Of a stretch of 64,000 nucleotides of DNA, positions 10,243 to 23,800 are shown piece by piece. A program made the translations under genes and the position numbers. Position 1 is the stretch's first letter; each line of letters opens with the position of its first letter. Source of the stretch: Takakia lepidozioides (taxonomy: Eukaryota > Streptophyta > Takakiopsida > Takakiales > Takakiaceae); NCBI GenBank assembly GCA_030704615.1, contig CM060731.1:30254001-30318000 (forward strand), read 5' to 3'. The notes beneath the pieces were generated by a model. It saw nothing but the letters and a program-made list of their open reading frames with translations, searched no databases and had not been told where the DNA came from.

Positions 10243-12850
10243 CTAGCTAAGCCGGGCTAAGCATGCATTTCCTCCCCCACGCTCCAAGGTTGATGTCCCC
10301 ATCAACGCTTCTTCCGCTTTGAGGTCGCCCTTCGAAAGCTGCAACCGCCTCGGATGCGTTTCCCATTTCTGAGGCACGCACCCAAGATGCCTCCACATGA
10401 TGATAGCCCTTCCATTTGACGAGATACTATGTTTCTCGGTCTTGAACCTCCTCGACTTAAGTATTGCCTCCACCTCGTACTCAGGTTCATTTTCATGATC
10501 CAACAGCATAGGTGGCGGACGCAACACTTGATGCCGATTCGGACGCGCTTCATCTTTGAAGTAAGGCTTCAAAAGGGAGACATGGAATACTGGGTGCACC
10601 TTGCTGTTTGCCGGCAGCTCCAATTCATACACATCCTCATTCATAACCTTCCGAATGCGAAAGGGTCCCGCATACGGAGGTACGAACTTCGGACTCACTT
10701 CCGGAGGTAGTCGAAAATTCTTGATGTTCAACCAGACCTCCGTGCCTGCTTCAAACTTCACTTCCCTCCGCTTCTGATTCGCCTGCCTTTCATACTGTTT
10801 CCTAGCTTTGGCAATGTTGTACTTTGCGAGCTTCAACAAACGCTCGCGTTCTTCCAGTACCGCCGCTACTGCCGGTTCCTCAACGTCCTGGGCGGCCCAA
10901 CTTGTCGGCACCAGAGGTGCTTTTCCATAGACCAATACAAAAGGGGAAACTCCCGTTGCGGAGTGTTCTGTGTTATTATAACAGAACTCTGCCGCGTCTA
11001 AGTGTTCCACCCAGTCTGTTTGGTCTGCCGACACGTAATTCCGCAAGATCTGCTTCACTACGGAGTTCACTCTTTCTGTTTGGCCGTCGGTCGTAGGTCG
11101 GAAGGCGGTGCTCATTTTCAGCCTCGTCCCCATCTTCTTCCAAAGTGCCCTCCAAAATTTACTCGTGAATTTTGGATCGCGGTCCGAGACAATATCCTTC
11201 GGGACTCCATGATGCTTTAAGACGTGGGCAAAGTAAAGTCGTCATGTCTCCTGCGCCGTTGCCGTCTCCTTGGTGGGGATGAAATGGCCCATTTTACTGA
11301 ACCTATCCACCACCACCATGATTGCATCGAATCCTTTTGACAGCGGCATAGCAGTCATGAAATCCATCGAGACGCTTTCCCAAGTCCCCTCTGGAATCGG
11401 CAAGGGTTGTAACAGCCCCGCTTGCTTTTTGTACTCGCTCCGGTTTTGCTGGCATGTGGTGCATGTCTTGACATACTTCTCTGCCTCCTCCCTCAGTTTG
11501 GGCCAGAAATACTCTTTCTTCAAGAGTGCCGCAGTGCGTTTGGCTCCGCCGTGGCCCGCAAGCGGGCTATCATGGCATTCTCTCAAGAGGCTATCTTTGA
11601 TCCCTCCCTTCGGCACGTAGAGACGCTTTTGCTTATACCGGAGCAGTCCATTTTGCAAGTGGAACTGCGATTTAACCCCCATCCTCAAGTCCTGCATCAC
11701 GGACTTCGCCAGCTCATCCTTCTGGCAAGCCTTTCGGATCTTCCTTTGGAGCGTCGTCTCGCCCTTGTACACCAACAAGAGCTGCTGCTTTCTACTTAAA
11801 GCATCGGCCACCACGTTGTCTCGCCCCGGTTTGTACTGGATATCCACGTCGAACACCGCCAAAGTATCTTGCCACCTAAGTTGTTTTGGGGACAACTTGG
11901 GCTGCGTGGAAAAATACTTCACCGTGACATTGTCCGTGAACACCTTCACCGGGTTGGAACCAACATAGTGGCGCCAAAGCTCAAGACAGTGCACCACCGC
12001 CTTCATCTCTTTCTCGTGCGTCGGCCACCGTCACTCCACTTCATTCAGTTTCTTACTTTCGTAAGCCACTGGACGTCCATCTTGCATCAGTACACCCCCA
12101 ATCGCGAAGTCCGACGCATCTGTATGTATCTCGAACGGACGATCGAACTCCGGGATTTTCAAGACTGGAGCTTCCGCCATCCGCTGCTTCAATTCAGCAA
12201 AAGCTTGGCCACAAAAGGTGTTCCATGCCCAGACTTTAGATTTACACAGAAGGTCTGACAGCGGCCCCGCGATTTTGGCGAAATTTCTCATATACTTCCA
12301 GAAATAGGAGGCGAGTCCTAGGAAGGATCGCACTCCCGGGACCAAAGTCGGAGGCTCCCACTCCAAGATCGCCCTCACCTTTCTCTCATTCATTTTAATC
12401 CCATCTTGTGTAATCACATGCCCCAAGAACTCCACTTTTGTGACCCCGAATTCGCACTTTGAAGCTTTGGCATACAGCTTCTCTTCTCGCAATTTTTGAA
12501 GGCAACCCTTTTCAGGTGCTCCAGGTGCTCTTCCTTTGTTTTCGAGTACACCAAGATGTCGTCGATGTACACAATCACAAAGTCATCCAACCACTCCAAC
12601 CACTCCTGGAAAAGGCTTTCATCAGCGTGCTAAATGTCGTTGGTGCATTGGTGAGCCAAAAGGCATCACCAAGAACTCATATGAACCATACATTGTCCTG
12701 CACGCGGTCTTCTCCTCATCTCTTCTTCCCCGCCACCCAAATTTGATGATAGCCGGAGCGCAAGTCGATCCGGCTGAAATACTTCGCTCCTGCCAACCGA
12801 TCAAAGAGGTCGTCGATCCTTGGCAAAGGGTACCGGTTTTTGATATATAC
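10243..12850 (-). pseudogene. Outer gypsy pol: RT, RNase H, integrase, chromodomain
   Basis: In order on the minus strand: RT from KNRYPLPRIDDLF through RIDLRSGYHQ and the catalytic YIDD (near 12560), FLGHVI; RNase H with HTDASDFAIGG and later DALSRK; integrase zinc motif H...H...CTTCQQN (11580-11430); integrase core with DFMTAMP, SDRDPKF and TDGQTERVN; then a chromodomain seen as YEVEAIL...YLVKWKGYHHVEASW (10470-10380). The chromodomain places it among chromoviruses, which target chromatin marks. Damage: frameshifts in RT near 12620 and 12500, in-frame TGA stops near 12029 and 11242, and a frameshift in the chromodomain. The fingers part of RT before KNRYPLP is absent. Confidence 0.88.
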
Positions 12851-13330
12851 ACAGCCATATGGCAAACAAGTCTGAAAAGCTGTTCTTGGTGTGAGTTTGA
12901 TCCACAAAATATCCTTGGAATCCAATTCTTTACCATACAACAGCTCTTCATGCATATGAGTATAAACATTCACCTTTCTTTCCTCCCAGCCTTCAACCTC
13001 TACTCGCTTAATGGATAGCAATGCTATCACATAACCAATGTTGGTAACCAACGTGCTCTTCTTCTACAGGGCCACCTGATAAATCTTTATCACTCATTTC
13101 TCCCAGACCCCACTCTGGGTCAGCATGCACTCTCTTAAGAATGTTTTCTTTACAACCGTCTGGCAATTCCAAAAACCTTTGGAAGAATCGTTTGGACAAT
13201 CTTTCCTTCTCAGTTTCACAAGGAATTTGATTCACATCAAATTCTTTAATTCTCCATCCACCATGATCCCACCAGATGCCTGTCACATCTGGTTTTTCAT
13301 GACCCAGTTCCCCCCAGTATGGTCGCCAAA
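12851..13330 (-). other. Inner gypsy 5' leader in inverted orientation
   Basis: On the minus strand, directly after the LTR end CGCGCGACA, comes TTTGGCGACCATACTGGGG (13330-13312). In position and form it resembles the TTTGGCGCC...GGGGA primer sites of TAT/Athila gypsy elements. About 460 bp of unrecognised sequence follows (one frame includes MSDKDLSGGPVEEEHVG). Outer-gypsy RT then begins abruptly at KNRYPLP. I infer this is the 5' end of the inner gypsy, flipped relative to its gag-pol. Confidence 0.5.
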
Positions 13331-14200
13331 TGTCGCGCGGCTTTTACTCACCCATCCCTTCGCTATCCGAGGCGGAAACTCCAAGATAGAAGAGTTGGAA
13401 TCTCTAAGTACTCAGCCCCGCTCAGAACAATCAGTCATGACCTACAGCTAGTGTATCATGGGGGTGTTTCCTATTTGTTTTCCTTCCCGCATTCATGTTA
13501 GCTAGTTACCTTACTGCTGGTAATTAAGTATCAGTTTGCTTCATCAATTTATCGGATTCCATCAACTCATCCATTCATTCCACAGCTTCACTCAGATCTC
13601 TCTACACAGTGTGAGTATGAAGTGTGTATCATATTAATATCTATCAAGTATCAGGCTGAAGCCATGGAGTCTCTAATCTGTTCTACATTACAATTCTAAC
13701 TGCCTGCATTCATAAGCATCAACAGATCCTCCTCCTACTCCTGCTCTCCATCTTTCTGCTTAGAGATACGCTCTCTCTCCTCCTTTCCCCCAGTGATGTC
13801 CGAAGTCTTTCCCAAGAAGTGCTCATCCCACTCCTTCCAGCAGTGATTCCCCCCCGAAGTGCTCCAAGAATCATCCTCCTTTCAGTCCTTGCTCCTCGCT
13901 TTATCTTCCTACCCGTTGTTCTAACCGTTTCCCTCACTAACCGTCGTCCGTGAACTAACATGTTCCATTCGCATGTGTTGTTCCCCATAGTCGTTCCCTG
14001 TCCTGCTATCCGTTCCCTATGGTCGTGACAGCTGTGTCAAGCTGTGACTGGCTGTGTGAAACTGTGACCGGCTGTGACCGGCTGTGTCGGGCTGTGACTG
14101 GCTGTGCGACTGTGTTGGCTGTGTCGGGCTGTGACTAGCTGTGTGTGGCGTGTCGGCTGTGACGGGTTGTGTTGGCTGTGATGGGCTGTGTCGGGCTGTT
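13331..14200 (-). repeat. Inner gypsy LTR, left copy (inverted)
   Basis: Reverse complement of 25256-26175 over about 870 bp, nearly identical. It lacks the outermost ~70 bp of the CACAGCC tandem tract. The end at 13331 reads TGTCGCGCGGC. It contains an 89-codon open frame that recurs in the other copy and is simply LTR sequence. Confidence 0.85.
14030..14200 (-). repeat. CACAGCC tandem tract in left LTR
   Basis: Short degenerate tandem repeat of CACAGCCCGA/T-type units (complement GGCTGTG on the plus strand). The same tract begins the right LTR (25258-25480) and flanks the assembly gap. Confidence 0.8.
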
Positions 14201-14219
14201 ACGAGATATTCAGCAAAAA

Positions 14220-16135
14220 GAGAAAGCTATCTGAAAGCTAATTATCTATATCTTTGGGAGAGAGGAATAGACATAGGGGAATCATCTGGACCTCTCACAC
14301 CATTAAGATCAAAGAGTACATCACCCATACCGGAAGAACTAGAGTTGGATGCCACTCCTTCTGTTTCTTTGCAAGAAAGATTAAGGGAATTGGTACGGGA
14401 AGAAGATCAATCACGAGGTGAAAGATCTGAGGTACATCCCTGGATAAAAGATTTGACAGAAATCTTTGATAAGAGTTGGCATGGAACACCAAGCAGGAAC
14501 TCTAGTTTCTGAAGCGGAAGGTGAAGAAGGAGGAGGATGTGGCAGAGCCAACGGAGAGTTCAGACTCTCCAACACCATTACAGTTGAGTTACATGAGTGA
14601 AGAAGAAACCCAAGGGTAGAACTTGGAGGATGAAAACAGAGAGAAGAAATTGGAAGAGGAAGAATATGAAGAAGTAGACCCAACAGCTGAGGTTGAGACT
14701 ACAACCAGGACATCCCAACCCGTTGGACCTGGATCAAGTGGAGCACTTGGATCACAGGCCAACGAAGGTGTCGGCTCAGGGGGATCAGGCGGGCTGCCTG
14801 GATCTGGCTCTGGGGGGACAGGGAGTGTGGGAAGTAGTGCAACTGAAGCTGGGAATACTGTGAATATCGTGGGGTCAGAAGCAGGAGTGCTCAAGGGCCA
14901 CCACTTGGTGGAAGATCCACCACAACAACAACAGGTCCAGAAGGACCAGCACCAGCAAGGGTGCCAGCACCTGTCAGTGGGCAGAAAGTAGGGCCACAGA
15001 TGGCGTTACAACCAACATGGGCAAAACCACATTTTCCAATATATTCAGGAAAAGGGGATCCCGATGTACACATTAGCCAATTTGAGCACATGTGTATAGT
15101 GAACAATGAGAATGGCGATGATGCCAAGATGAGATTGTTTCCTTGTTCACTTATAAAGAAAGCAAGTGAATGGTATGCAAGATTCCCTGATAATCATTTC
15201 CTAACCTGGAATGGCTTGAATACAGCATTCCGAAATAGGTTCAGGACAAGTAAAACTGAGGATGAAGTGTATGGAAGTTTACAAAGTTTAAAGCAAAAGA
15301 AGCATGAAAATGTTTGAGGAGTATATGGAAAAGATGGAATTGATGATGAAAAAGCTGGCTGCAGTACCAGCACCAGGGTTACAGAAGACTTGGTTTGTGA
15401 GTGGACTAAGACCAGAGTTGCAAAAGAAAGTGGATATGTTACCCCATAATACAGTGGAGGAGGCATTTGAAACTGCAAACAGAATTGAGCAATTGGGAAT
15501 GCTCAGGAGAGAGAAAAGGGATGATGAGGACTCTGAGGATGAGTCAGATCAAGAAGAAGAGCAAGAACTAAAAAGGAAGAGTAAGAGAAAGGAGAAGTTG
15601 AAGAGGGATAACTATGAGAAAAGATTGGAAGAAATCTTGAAGAAGTATGCTACAGAGGCTGCAACACATTGGAGGAAGGGTGTATGGTGTGCAAAGTGCC
15701 AGAATGAAGGCCATACCACCATAGAATGCCACATGAAGGAGAAACACTGTACTATCTGTAAAATGGATAACCATTCTAATGAGAATTGTTACTACAACAG
15801 AAGGACAGTTGCAAGAGAACCTAGGCAAGTAAGGGTGCATCAGGCAGCCCCAGCCAAGAAGAAACAATGATCAGGACCACTATGGTAGGTCTGGTGGTTA
15901 TAACAATGGCATGGAAGGGAGAGGTAATTCAAGAGGGAATTACCAAGGAAATTCCAGAGGCAACTATCAGGGTAATCCAAGGGGGAATTACCAGCCCGGG
16001 AATCAGGATTACAGAAATAATCCAAGAGCAGACCAAGGGCGAGGACCCAATGGTGAAGAACTCTGTTACTATTGTAATCAGCCAGACATCGCAAGGCAGC
16101 CTGTTCATTCTGGATTAGACACCAGAATGAGATGA
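14220..16135 (+). pseudogene. Inner gypsy gag with tandem zinc knuckles
   Basis: Gag forms the particle and binds RNA. Reading across frame changes: an acidic, Ser/Gly-rich N-terminal region (14220-14990, with GSGGSGGLPGSGSGG), then the capsid-like retrotransposon gag domain (15000-15320: PIYSGKGDPDVHISQFEHM, ASEWYARFP, WNGLNTAFRNRF). After a frameshift near 15310 comes the C-terminal half (WFVSGLRPELQKKVDML, then a Lys/Glu-rich helix). Two CX2CX4HX4C knuckles follow: CAKCQNEGHTTIEC and CTICKMDNHSNENC (15690-15790). A Gly/Asn/Arg-rich tail (15911-16060) leads to a third, degenerate CYYC pair. A stop near 14510 and at least two frameshifts break it. Confidence 0.75.
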
Positions 16136-16139
16136 GAGC

Positions 16140-18357
16140 TCCTGTGAATGAGGGCCCAGTGGTGGCAGCTCACATGGTTAGGCCATGTGTTGTACCAGAA
16201 GTAAGTACAATGATAGTAACAAGAAGTAAAGCCAAACTAATACCTCCAGTAGTAGAGGAAGAAGATGATAATGAAGGTGGCAGTGATATGCCGGAAGATG
16301 ATGAGGCTTGGAGAGATGAGAAGGAACTGCACAAGGAAGTGGCAGATACCATAAGGGAAACGCAGAAGAGTACTGATATTCCTGTGGCAGATTCCTCTGA
16401 TTCTGATGGAGAAGAAGAAGTGAGTGAGGATGAAAGAAGAAAGAAGATGCAGACATGCAAAGTAATGAAGAGACTTTGGCTGAAATAATATGCCAGACCA
16501 AAGCAGAGATTACCATTGGACAACTATTGGCTGTGGCACCTTATTGTAGGCACAGGCTGTATCAAGCAATCAATCGAATTGCCCAGGAGACAGGAAACAC
16601 AGACCTGAACAGCAAGGTGACCAGTTATAATGTGAAGCCGAAGGGCGAGAAACAGTCATGGACTTTGATGATTCTATGCCAGTAATCCAATTGAGAATTG
16701 GAAGCACAGAACTAACTGATGTACTGATAGATGGAGGTTCTGGAGTAAATATCATGACAGACCAATTAAGGAAGAAGCTTGGTCTAAGTAACATGAAACC
16801 AGCCCCATTTACAGTAACAATGGCAGATCAAAGAAGTGTACAGCCATTGGGATTAATAAGAGGAGTTAAGATACAGATACAGAAGATGATCTTTATGATC
16901 ACAGTAACTGTGTTGAAGATGGATGAAGTCATGGAGGCTTACTCCTTATTATTGGGACGTCCGTGGCTGAAACAGGCCAGGGTATTCCATGACTGGAATT
17001 CTCAGTTACTAACCGTGCATAATGGGATACACGAGATACAAATTACCACAAAGAAATCTAGTAGATTACCTGCTACGAGAAGACCTCGAGGAGTCAGAGA
17101 GTATGACTGGAGAGGAGGACTGGATGAGGAGCAGGAAGCTACCCTGTTTGCTGCACACCCAGAGTGGGAGCAGGTTGCAGAGATGCGGCTGGAAGGCCTA
17201 AGTTGTTTAAGGGGTATCTGCTGTGGTGTAGTGTCAACAACACCGATTGAAGAGGAAACCAGCAGTTACCCATCACATTTCTATGAAGAAAAAGAAGGAG
17301 AAATGGAAATCCTAGAGGAACCAGCCACTGTGAGTTTACAGGATGAAGTGGTGACTGGTTGGACAATCACAGCTGATGAGCAAGTGAGGGAAGTGAATGT
17401 GGGAACTAAAGAGGAACCGAGGATGGTGAAGGTAGGAGCTGATTTGGAGCCAGAATTCTTTGAAGAAGCTAAGAGTTTGTTCATCAAATACAGAGATGTA
17501 TTTGCTTGGAGCTATGAGGATTTAAAAGGGATACCACCTGAAATCTGTCAGCATAAGATTGAACTGGAACCGGGTCAGTACCAATCAAGCAGGCAAGGTA
17601 CAGAATGAATCCCAACTACGCACAGAAGGTTGGAGAAGAGATCAAGAAGTTGGCTGAGGCTAAGTTTATATACCCAATAGAGTATACAACTTGGTTGTCA
17701 CCCATTGTGATAGTTCCCAAGAAGAATGGTAAACTAAGAGTTTGTGTGAACTACAAGAAGCTGAATGCTTGTACGAAGAAAGATCCTTTCCCTTTGCCAT
17801 TCACAGAAGCAGTATTAGACACTGTGGCAGGCCATGAGATGTACTCATTCATGGATGGCTTCAGTGGTTATAATCAAGTGCAAGTGGCAGAAGGAGACCA
17901 AGGAAAAACAGCTTTCATCACAGACTGGGGTGCTTATGCATACAAAGTCATGCCCTTTGGACTTTGTAATGCACCAGCGACCTTTCAGAGAGTGATAAGT
18001 GAATCTTTTCATGAGTATCTGGATGATTTCATGCAGGTGTTCTTGGATGATTTCAGTGTGTACAGCTCTAAGAATGAGCACTTGCATAAATTGGAGTTAT
18101 GTCTGGCCAGATGCAGGATGAGAGGTCTGGGCCTGAATCCAGAGAAGTGTACTTTCTGTGTGAACTCAGGGGTGCTTCTGGGACACATTGTGTGTAAGAG
18201 GGGACTTCTTGTGGATCCCAGGAAAACAGAGGCCATTAAAGCCTCTCCACCACCAGTGAATGTTAAGAGTCTAAGGAGATTCCTTGGACAAACCAGTTAT
18301 TACAGAAGATTTGTCAGACGGTATGCACAGATAGCAGCACCATTGAGCAACTTCTGA
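16140..18357 (+). pseudogene. Inner gypsy protease and reverse transcriptase
   Basis: After an acidic linker (16140-16490) the frame at 16658-17608 carries an aspartic protease: LTDVLIDGGSGVNIM (catalytic Asp in DGG in place of DTG/DSG), then YSLLLGRPWL. It continues into the RT linker (VFAWSYEDLKGIPPEICQHK). After a one-base shift near 17605 the RT reads WLSPIVIVPKKNGKLRVCVN, DPFPLPFTEAVLD, MPFGLCNAPATFQR, VFLDDFSVYS (catalytic DD), FLGQTSYYRRF, ending at a stop at 18357. The DGGS protease and FLDDF RT variants are typical of TAT/Athila-type elements. Confidence 0.85.
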
Positions 18358-20329
18358 AGAAAGATGCAGTGTTTGCATGGACACCTGAATGTCAACAGGC
18401 TTTTGAGGAACTTACATTGTCAGTAACAACTACACCTGTGCTGATTAGTCCTCACTGGCAGAAAATATTTCATGTTCACTGTGATGCTTCTGGAGAAGCA
18501 CTAGGAGCGTGTTAGCCCAGAATGTTACAGGAAATAGATTCACCTGTGTACTATGCTAGCATTGATGAACAATGCTGAAAGAATATAGCACAACTGAAAG
18601 AGAAGCATTGGCAATGATTATGCAGTCAAGAAATTCAGGCATTACCTATTGGGAAGAAGTTTATGTTTATGTGGATCACCAGGCTCTGATATACTGGTGA
18701 ACAAACCTTTGATAAGTGGAAGATAGCGAGGTGGTTAATAATCTTGCACGAGTTTGAGTTCGAAGTTGTTTACAAGCCTGGCCGTTTGCATCTTGTGGCG
18801 GATCATTTGTCACGACTATCAACAGGAGAGGCCAGCCACAGGAGTAGATGATCATTACCTGATGCGAGTTATTTGTATGGAGGTGCAGGGAAGTGCAGAT
18901 GACTGGTTAGATTGGCAGTGGCCAATCAGATACTACCTTGCTCATGGTCAGTGCCCACCAAGTTATGGAAAGGAGCAGAGAAAGAGAATTGCTATCAAGG
19001 CTCTACCTTACACTATGGTAGGGAGCAGAATGTATAAGCTAGGACCAGATGGAGTGCTGAAGCGATGCTTATACCACCATGAAGTTAATAAAGTTTTGGA
19101 GGAAGTTCATAAAGGAGTGGCAGGAGGTCATTTTGGAGAAGAGACTACCAGCAGGAAAATACTACATGCAGGTTACTGGTGGCCTACTTTGTTCAAAGAT
19201 GTACACAAGTATTGTCAGAGTTGTGATGAATGTCAGAGGCTGGGACCTTTGCAGAGATCTGGGAAAATGTCTTTGCATCATCCTACAATGCCTACGGAAC
19301 CATTTCAGAAATGGGGACTAGACTTTGTTGGACCAATTAACCCACCAGCCAAGAATACACAGAACAGGTACATAATTACAACATACACACTGATTATACT
19401 ACGAAGTGGGTGGAAGCTAAAGCTTTGAGGGACAACACAGCCAAGTCCACAGCAAGGTTTCTGTATGAGAACATACTTACACGATTTGGCTGTCCCTTGG
19501 AATTTATCAGTGATCAAGGAAGTCACTTCATTAATGAGACCATTGAATTGTTGACTAAAGAGTTCATGATTGTGCATAGGAAGAGTACAACATATTACCC
19601 ACAGGGTAATGGGCAGGCAGAGGCTACCAACAAAATACTATGTACTATCTTGGCTAAGATAGTCAATGCAAACAGAACGGATTGGGATACAAAGCTGCTG
19701 ACAGCTTTGTGGTCATACAGGACTTCATATAAAGTCACCACTAAGTATACACCATTCCAATTAGTTTATGGTATGGAAGCCTTACTTCCAGTGGAATTCC
19801 TGTTACCTACCATGAGAACGGAATGGGGAAAGAGAATGGAATTGCAAGATTCCATTAAAGTCAGGAAACATGAATTATACCATGTGGAAGAAGTACGTGC
19901 TGATGCAGCTGATAATATGACCAGAATTCAGATGAAGAGGAAGGAACAGTTTGATGAAGGCAAGTTAAAGACTTTTAAGACGGGAGATTTGGTTCTATGG
20001 TTGCAGAAGAAGGGAAAGATTAAAGCTTCTAAGCTTAAATCACCATGGAAAGGACCTTATGTCATACAAAAGATGTATGATAACAACACCGCCATGTTAC
20101 AAACCATTAACAAAGAGATGCTGGGAAGAGTCAATGCTAATAAGTTGAAGGGGTACAGTGGTATCCATGACAAACCATTGCAGCATGATTTGCATGTTGA
20201 AACGCAAAAGCAGTCACGGGCTGCGCCAGTGTTACCAACGGAGTATGGAGCACTTGTCGCTAGGCCGAGCATATATGACCAGGGCGGGCAGAACAAGCGA
20301 CACAGACACAGCCTATCACAGCCCAGCAC
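18358..20329 (+). pseudogene. Inner gypsy RNase H and integrase
   Basis: RNase H (18360-18830) is recognisable but has several stops: VHCDASGEALGAC, then YSTTEREALAMI and a trailing LH.VADHLS. Integrase spans two frames. 18850-19428 carries the zinc-binding HKGVAGGH...CQSCDEC and the first catalytic Asp in LDFVGPI. 19410-20329 has ISDQGSHFIN (second Asp), GQAEATNK (Glu), YRTSYKVTTKYTPFQLVYG, and a C-terminal beta-rich tail (KTGDLVLWL, PWKGPYVIQ). The frame runs into the assembly gap with repeat-like residues. One frameshift near 19400 separates the halves. Confidence 0.85.
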
Positions 20330-20829
20330 NNNNNNNNNNNNNNNNNNNNNNNNNNNNNNNNNNNNNNNNNNNNNNNNNNNNNNNNNNNNNNNNNNNNNNN
20401 NNNNNNNNNNNNNNNNNNNNNNNNNNNNNNNNNNNNNNNNNNNNNNNNNNNNNNNNNNNNNNNNNNNNNNNNNNNNNNNNNNNNNNNNNNNNNNNNNNNN
20501 NNNNNNNNNNNNNNNNNNNNNNNNNNNNNNNNNNNNNNNNNNNNNNNNNNNNNNNNNNNNNNNNNNNNNNNNNNNNNNNNNNNNNNNNNNNNNNNNNNNN
20601 NNNNNNNNNNNNNNNNNNNNNNNNNNNNNNNNNNNNNNNNNNNNNNNNNNNNNNNNNNNNNNNNNNNNNNNNNNNNNNNNNNNNNNNNNNNNNNNNNNNN
20701 NNNNNNNNNNNNNNNNNNNNNNNNNNNNNNNNNNNNNNNNNNNNNNNNNNNNNNNNNNNNNNNNNNNNNNNNNNNNNNNNNNNNNNNNNNNNNNNNNNNN
20801 NNNNNNNNNNNNNNNNNNNNNNNNNNNNN
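20330..20829. other. Assembly gap (500 N)
   Basis: Exactly 500 unknown bases, a conventional scaffold gap. Both edges carry CACAGCC-type sequence (…GCCTATCACAGCCCAGCAC on the left, TTAACACAGCCTACTAGG on the right). This is the same motif as the LTR tandem tract, so the gap probably hides that repeat, perhaps a whole extra LTR. Confidence 0.95.
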
Positions 20830-20879
20830 TTAACACAGCCTACTAGGGTTACACAATCCATAGAATCAGTGACAGGTGG

Positions 20880-23800
20880 ACGCAGGAAACTTCAGTGAAA
20901 TGGCCGGCGGAAGAAAGGACGGAAGCCAGTTTACAAAGGGACACGTGAAGTCAAGGCGCAACACACAGCTGAGAAGGAAGTGCAAGAACGGATGTCATCA
21001 AGAAAGGGGACAAGATGGCCGTCAAAATACCTAATCAGTGCGTCAAATTGGATGAATGGCGGGCCCATTAATGAATACAGAAAGGGGCAACAGAACAAAC
21101 GGCAAGTACAGAAAAGCAAAATTCTTGTCACATGTGTTATATCCTAGTGGACAGTCCAGCAGGAAAAGTCCACTAAAGAAAATTAAATCTAAAATCCAGT
21201 CACAGCGGTTACAGCCATAGAAAGCCAGAGGGGATCAAGAAATTGGAGGGAAATTAAGCGCAAGAGTCGGCGTCGTTCTGAGTAACGGGCGTCTCGACGG
21301 GACAAACCATCAATGCTATTAGCTTTGAAGCTATGGAGGAACTAACAGACTATACGCTCGCAATATTACTTACGCAGTGGCATAGGGACGAAACAACAGA
21401 GCGGATCTTTTCTCTTTGATCGATGCTTGCAAGCCCCGCAGGCTTACAAGAAATTACCCATAGCTTTTTGTGGCAACCATACGTTTATGCTTTGCACTAC
21501 AGGCATTTCTTCAGTTGTTATAGCCAAATACATTCTGTGGTCTAGAATGAAGAGAGTGAGAGGAATGGAGGAAATCAGGGTGAAGAGCACCACAATTCTG
21601 CAGAAACAAACGATTGCTACCCCACAGGCGATACAGATACTGAAGGAGCTGAGATTGCAAGGATTGCAAAGCAAAGATTGGACATTGCACCATAGACAGT
21701 ACATGTTACACAATTCTTGCAGAACTTTGAGCCAAGGACAGGAGCAACAACGTGAAGGGAGTTGAATTAGTAATTACTCCCCTATACCTACAGCAATTGT
21801 TTTGATTGCCAGCAGCCAGGTGCATGTGAAGGAGCACAGGGCAAGACTGCAAATATGGGACTTATTCCAGAAGGGAGTTTCTTTAAAACTCAGGGTTATG
21901 CTTGTACCAAGGCCGTGTACCCAGGGCTAAAGGAGGTAGGCCAGGTATTGAACGTTCTGTTTGCCATGAAACAGAACCAACAGTATTTGAGCAGATCCTT
22001 CACAGAGGAAATACTCAAAGCCCTGAGAGGAGAAGAGGTAGAATGGGCGGACATAATGTACAACACACTGGTAGAGGAGATGAAAAGATTACAGGGTACT
22101 GCCGCAAAGTCTCCTATCATAGTGTCTGGCCCAATCATTGCTCAAATAATTCTTGATTCTGGCATACTTGATGCGCGAGAAAGAAAGGAGATGGGAGTGT
22201 TTGAGCCAGAAACCACTGCAATGGAAAAGACAAGGCTCTTCACACAGTGAGGGTGGACTGGCAGGGCAACCCGAGAATAAAGGACAGAGGCGGGGAAAGA
22301 CTGTAGTGGCGGATCCACTGGCTTCACGGAATCCGCATGATAATGTTTCCCAAGTTTTTGTGCAGGAAGGGGCACATCAGCACAGAGAACTGCTATTACT
22401 GGAAGCAGGACCTTCAGAGAGGGAAGAGGAAGTTACTTCAGTATCACAGCCATCACAGCCAGAGGATCGGCTTGTCACAAGGTTACCACAAGTTGTCCAT
22501 GCAGTTCAACCAGAAATAATTGATTTAGAAAAAGAAGGGTTAGATATTCCCACTACAGAACAGGTGGTGGCAGAAATTGAGAAGGGGGCTTCTCTATGAA
22601 TATTCTGGTATGGTCAAGGACACAGTGATTCCGGAGGTGCAACGGTTGTCCAAGGGAAACCCTGCGGCGCATATAATACACACACCTGTGACGGAGGTAC
22701 CACAGGTAGAATGCCAAGACACTGCAGCACCAGTGACGGATGAAGTGGTTCAGGAAGAAAATCTGGTGGGGCAATGGCCTGAATGGTTCGTAAGGCATCA
22801 CACTGTTGAGGATCAGCAGGGAGAACAGCAGCAAGCTCACCATGATGACCCTCAACAGGCTATGCTTATGAGTTCCATAAGCAGGACACTTGAATTTGTT
22901 GGGTACTTATGTCAAATCCCATGTTCCCACTACTCAATTGGCAGCTTTGAGGAGGAACTCAGGAAAGAGTTTGAGGCTCGACTTGCCACAGAGTGTGCAA
23001 ACAAGGTCGATGAAGAGGTCACTCTCAAAATGCAGCAAAACTTGGAGAGTACAGAAGCGGCTTTGCAATTGGCCAAGGAACAATTGATTGAGGCAGCCCT
23101 CGCAAAGAACACTTGCACGAAGCACATAAGCAACAGCTATACCAAATGCAGGTGAAGCATGAAAGCAAGTTGCAAGAAGTGAATGCACTACATATGGAGT
23201 TGCAGACAGTGCATGACAGATGGCCATACAATGTGCTACACTCACAACTATGCTTGACCAATCTACAAAAGAAATAAACAGTCAAGCGGAAAAATGTACA
23301 AAGGCAGAGGAGAGAATGTTGAGCAAATGAAACTCATTGTCGATATGAAGAATACAATCTGTCGCAATGAGGATACTTTCAAGCAATACAGGCAGGTTGA
23401 AGCTGACCAAGAGAAGCACATCCTGGAGTTGCAACAAACGGTCATGGCCAATAGAAATGAAATCTCGGTCACTAACAAGGCTTGGAAGGAAGCCAATAAT
23501 CTGCTTGCTGCTTATGCGAATTTGGTTGAACCTCATGCGAAGCGCATGGAGGCTTTACAACAGCAGTTAGATGTGTACAAACTCAGAGAGGAGCACACTC
23601 TCAGAGGAACCACAAGCAACTTGGTGGATAACCACCTTATGCAGGTCTGGTTAGCACAAGGGCCAGTGGAGGGCAAAGCACCACGAAAGCTCACCCAAAG
23701 CGAGATGAATGAGCTCAGACTGCAAGTGCAGAACATTGCCACAACTACTATAGACAATGTCTATAGTAGGATAGCGGAGTTACAGGAGGATGTAGACGGA

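Noticed and set aside
13719-13988. An 89-codon frame that recurs at 25519-25794
   Set aside because: Both copies lie in the inverted LTRs, so the duplication comes from the LTR; no domain is visible.
20330-20829. Long open frames crossing the gap
   Set aside because: They consist of unknown bases and have no meaning.
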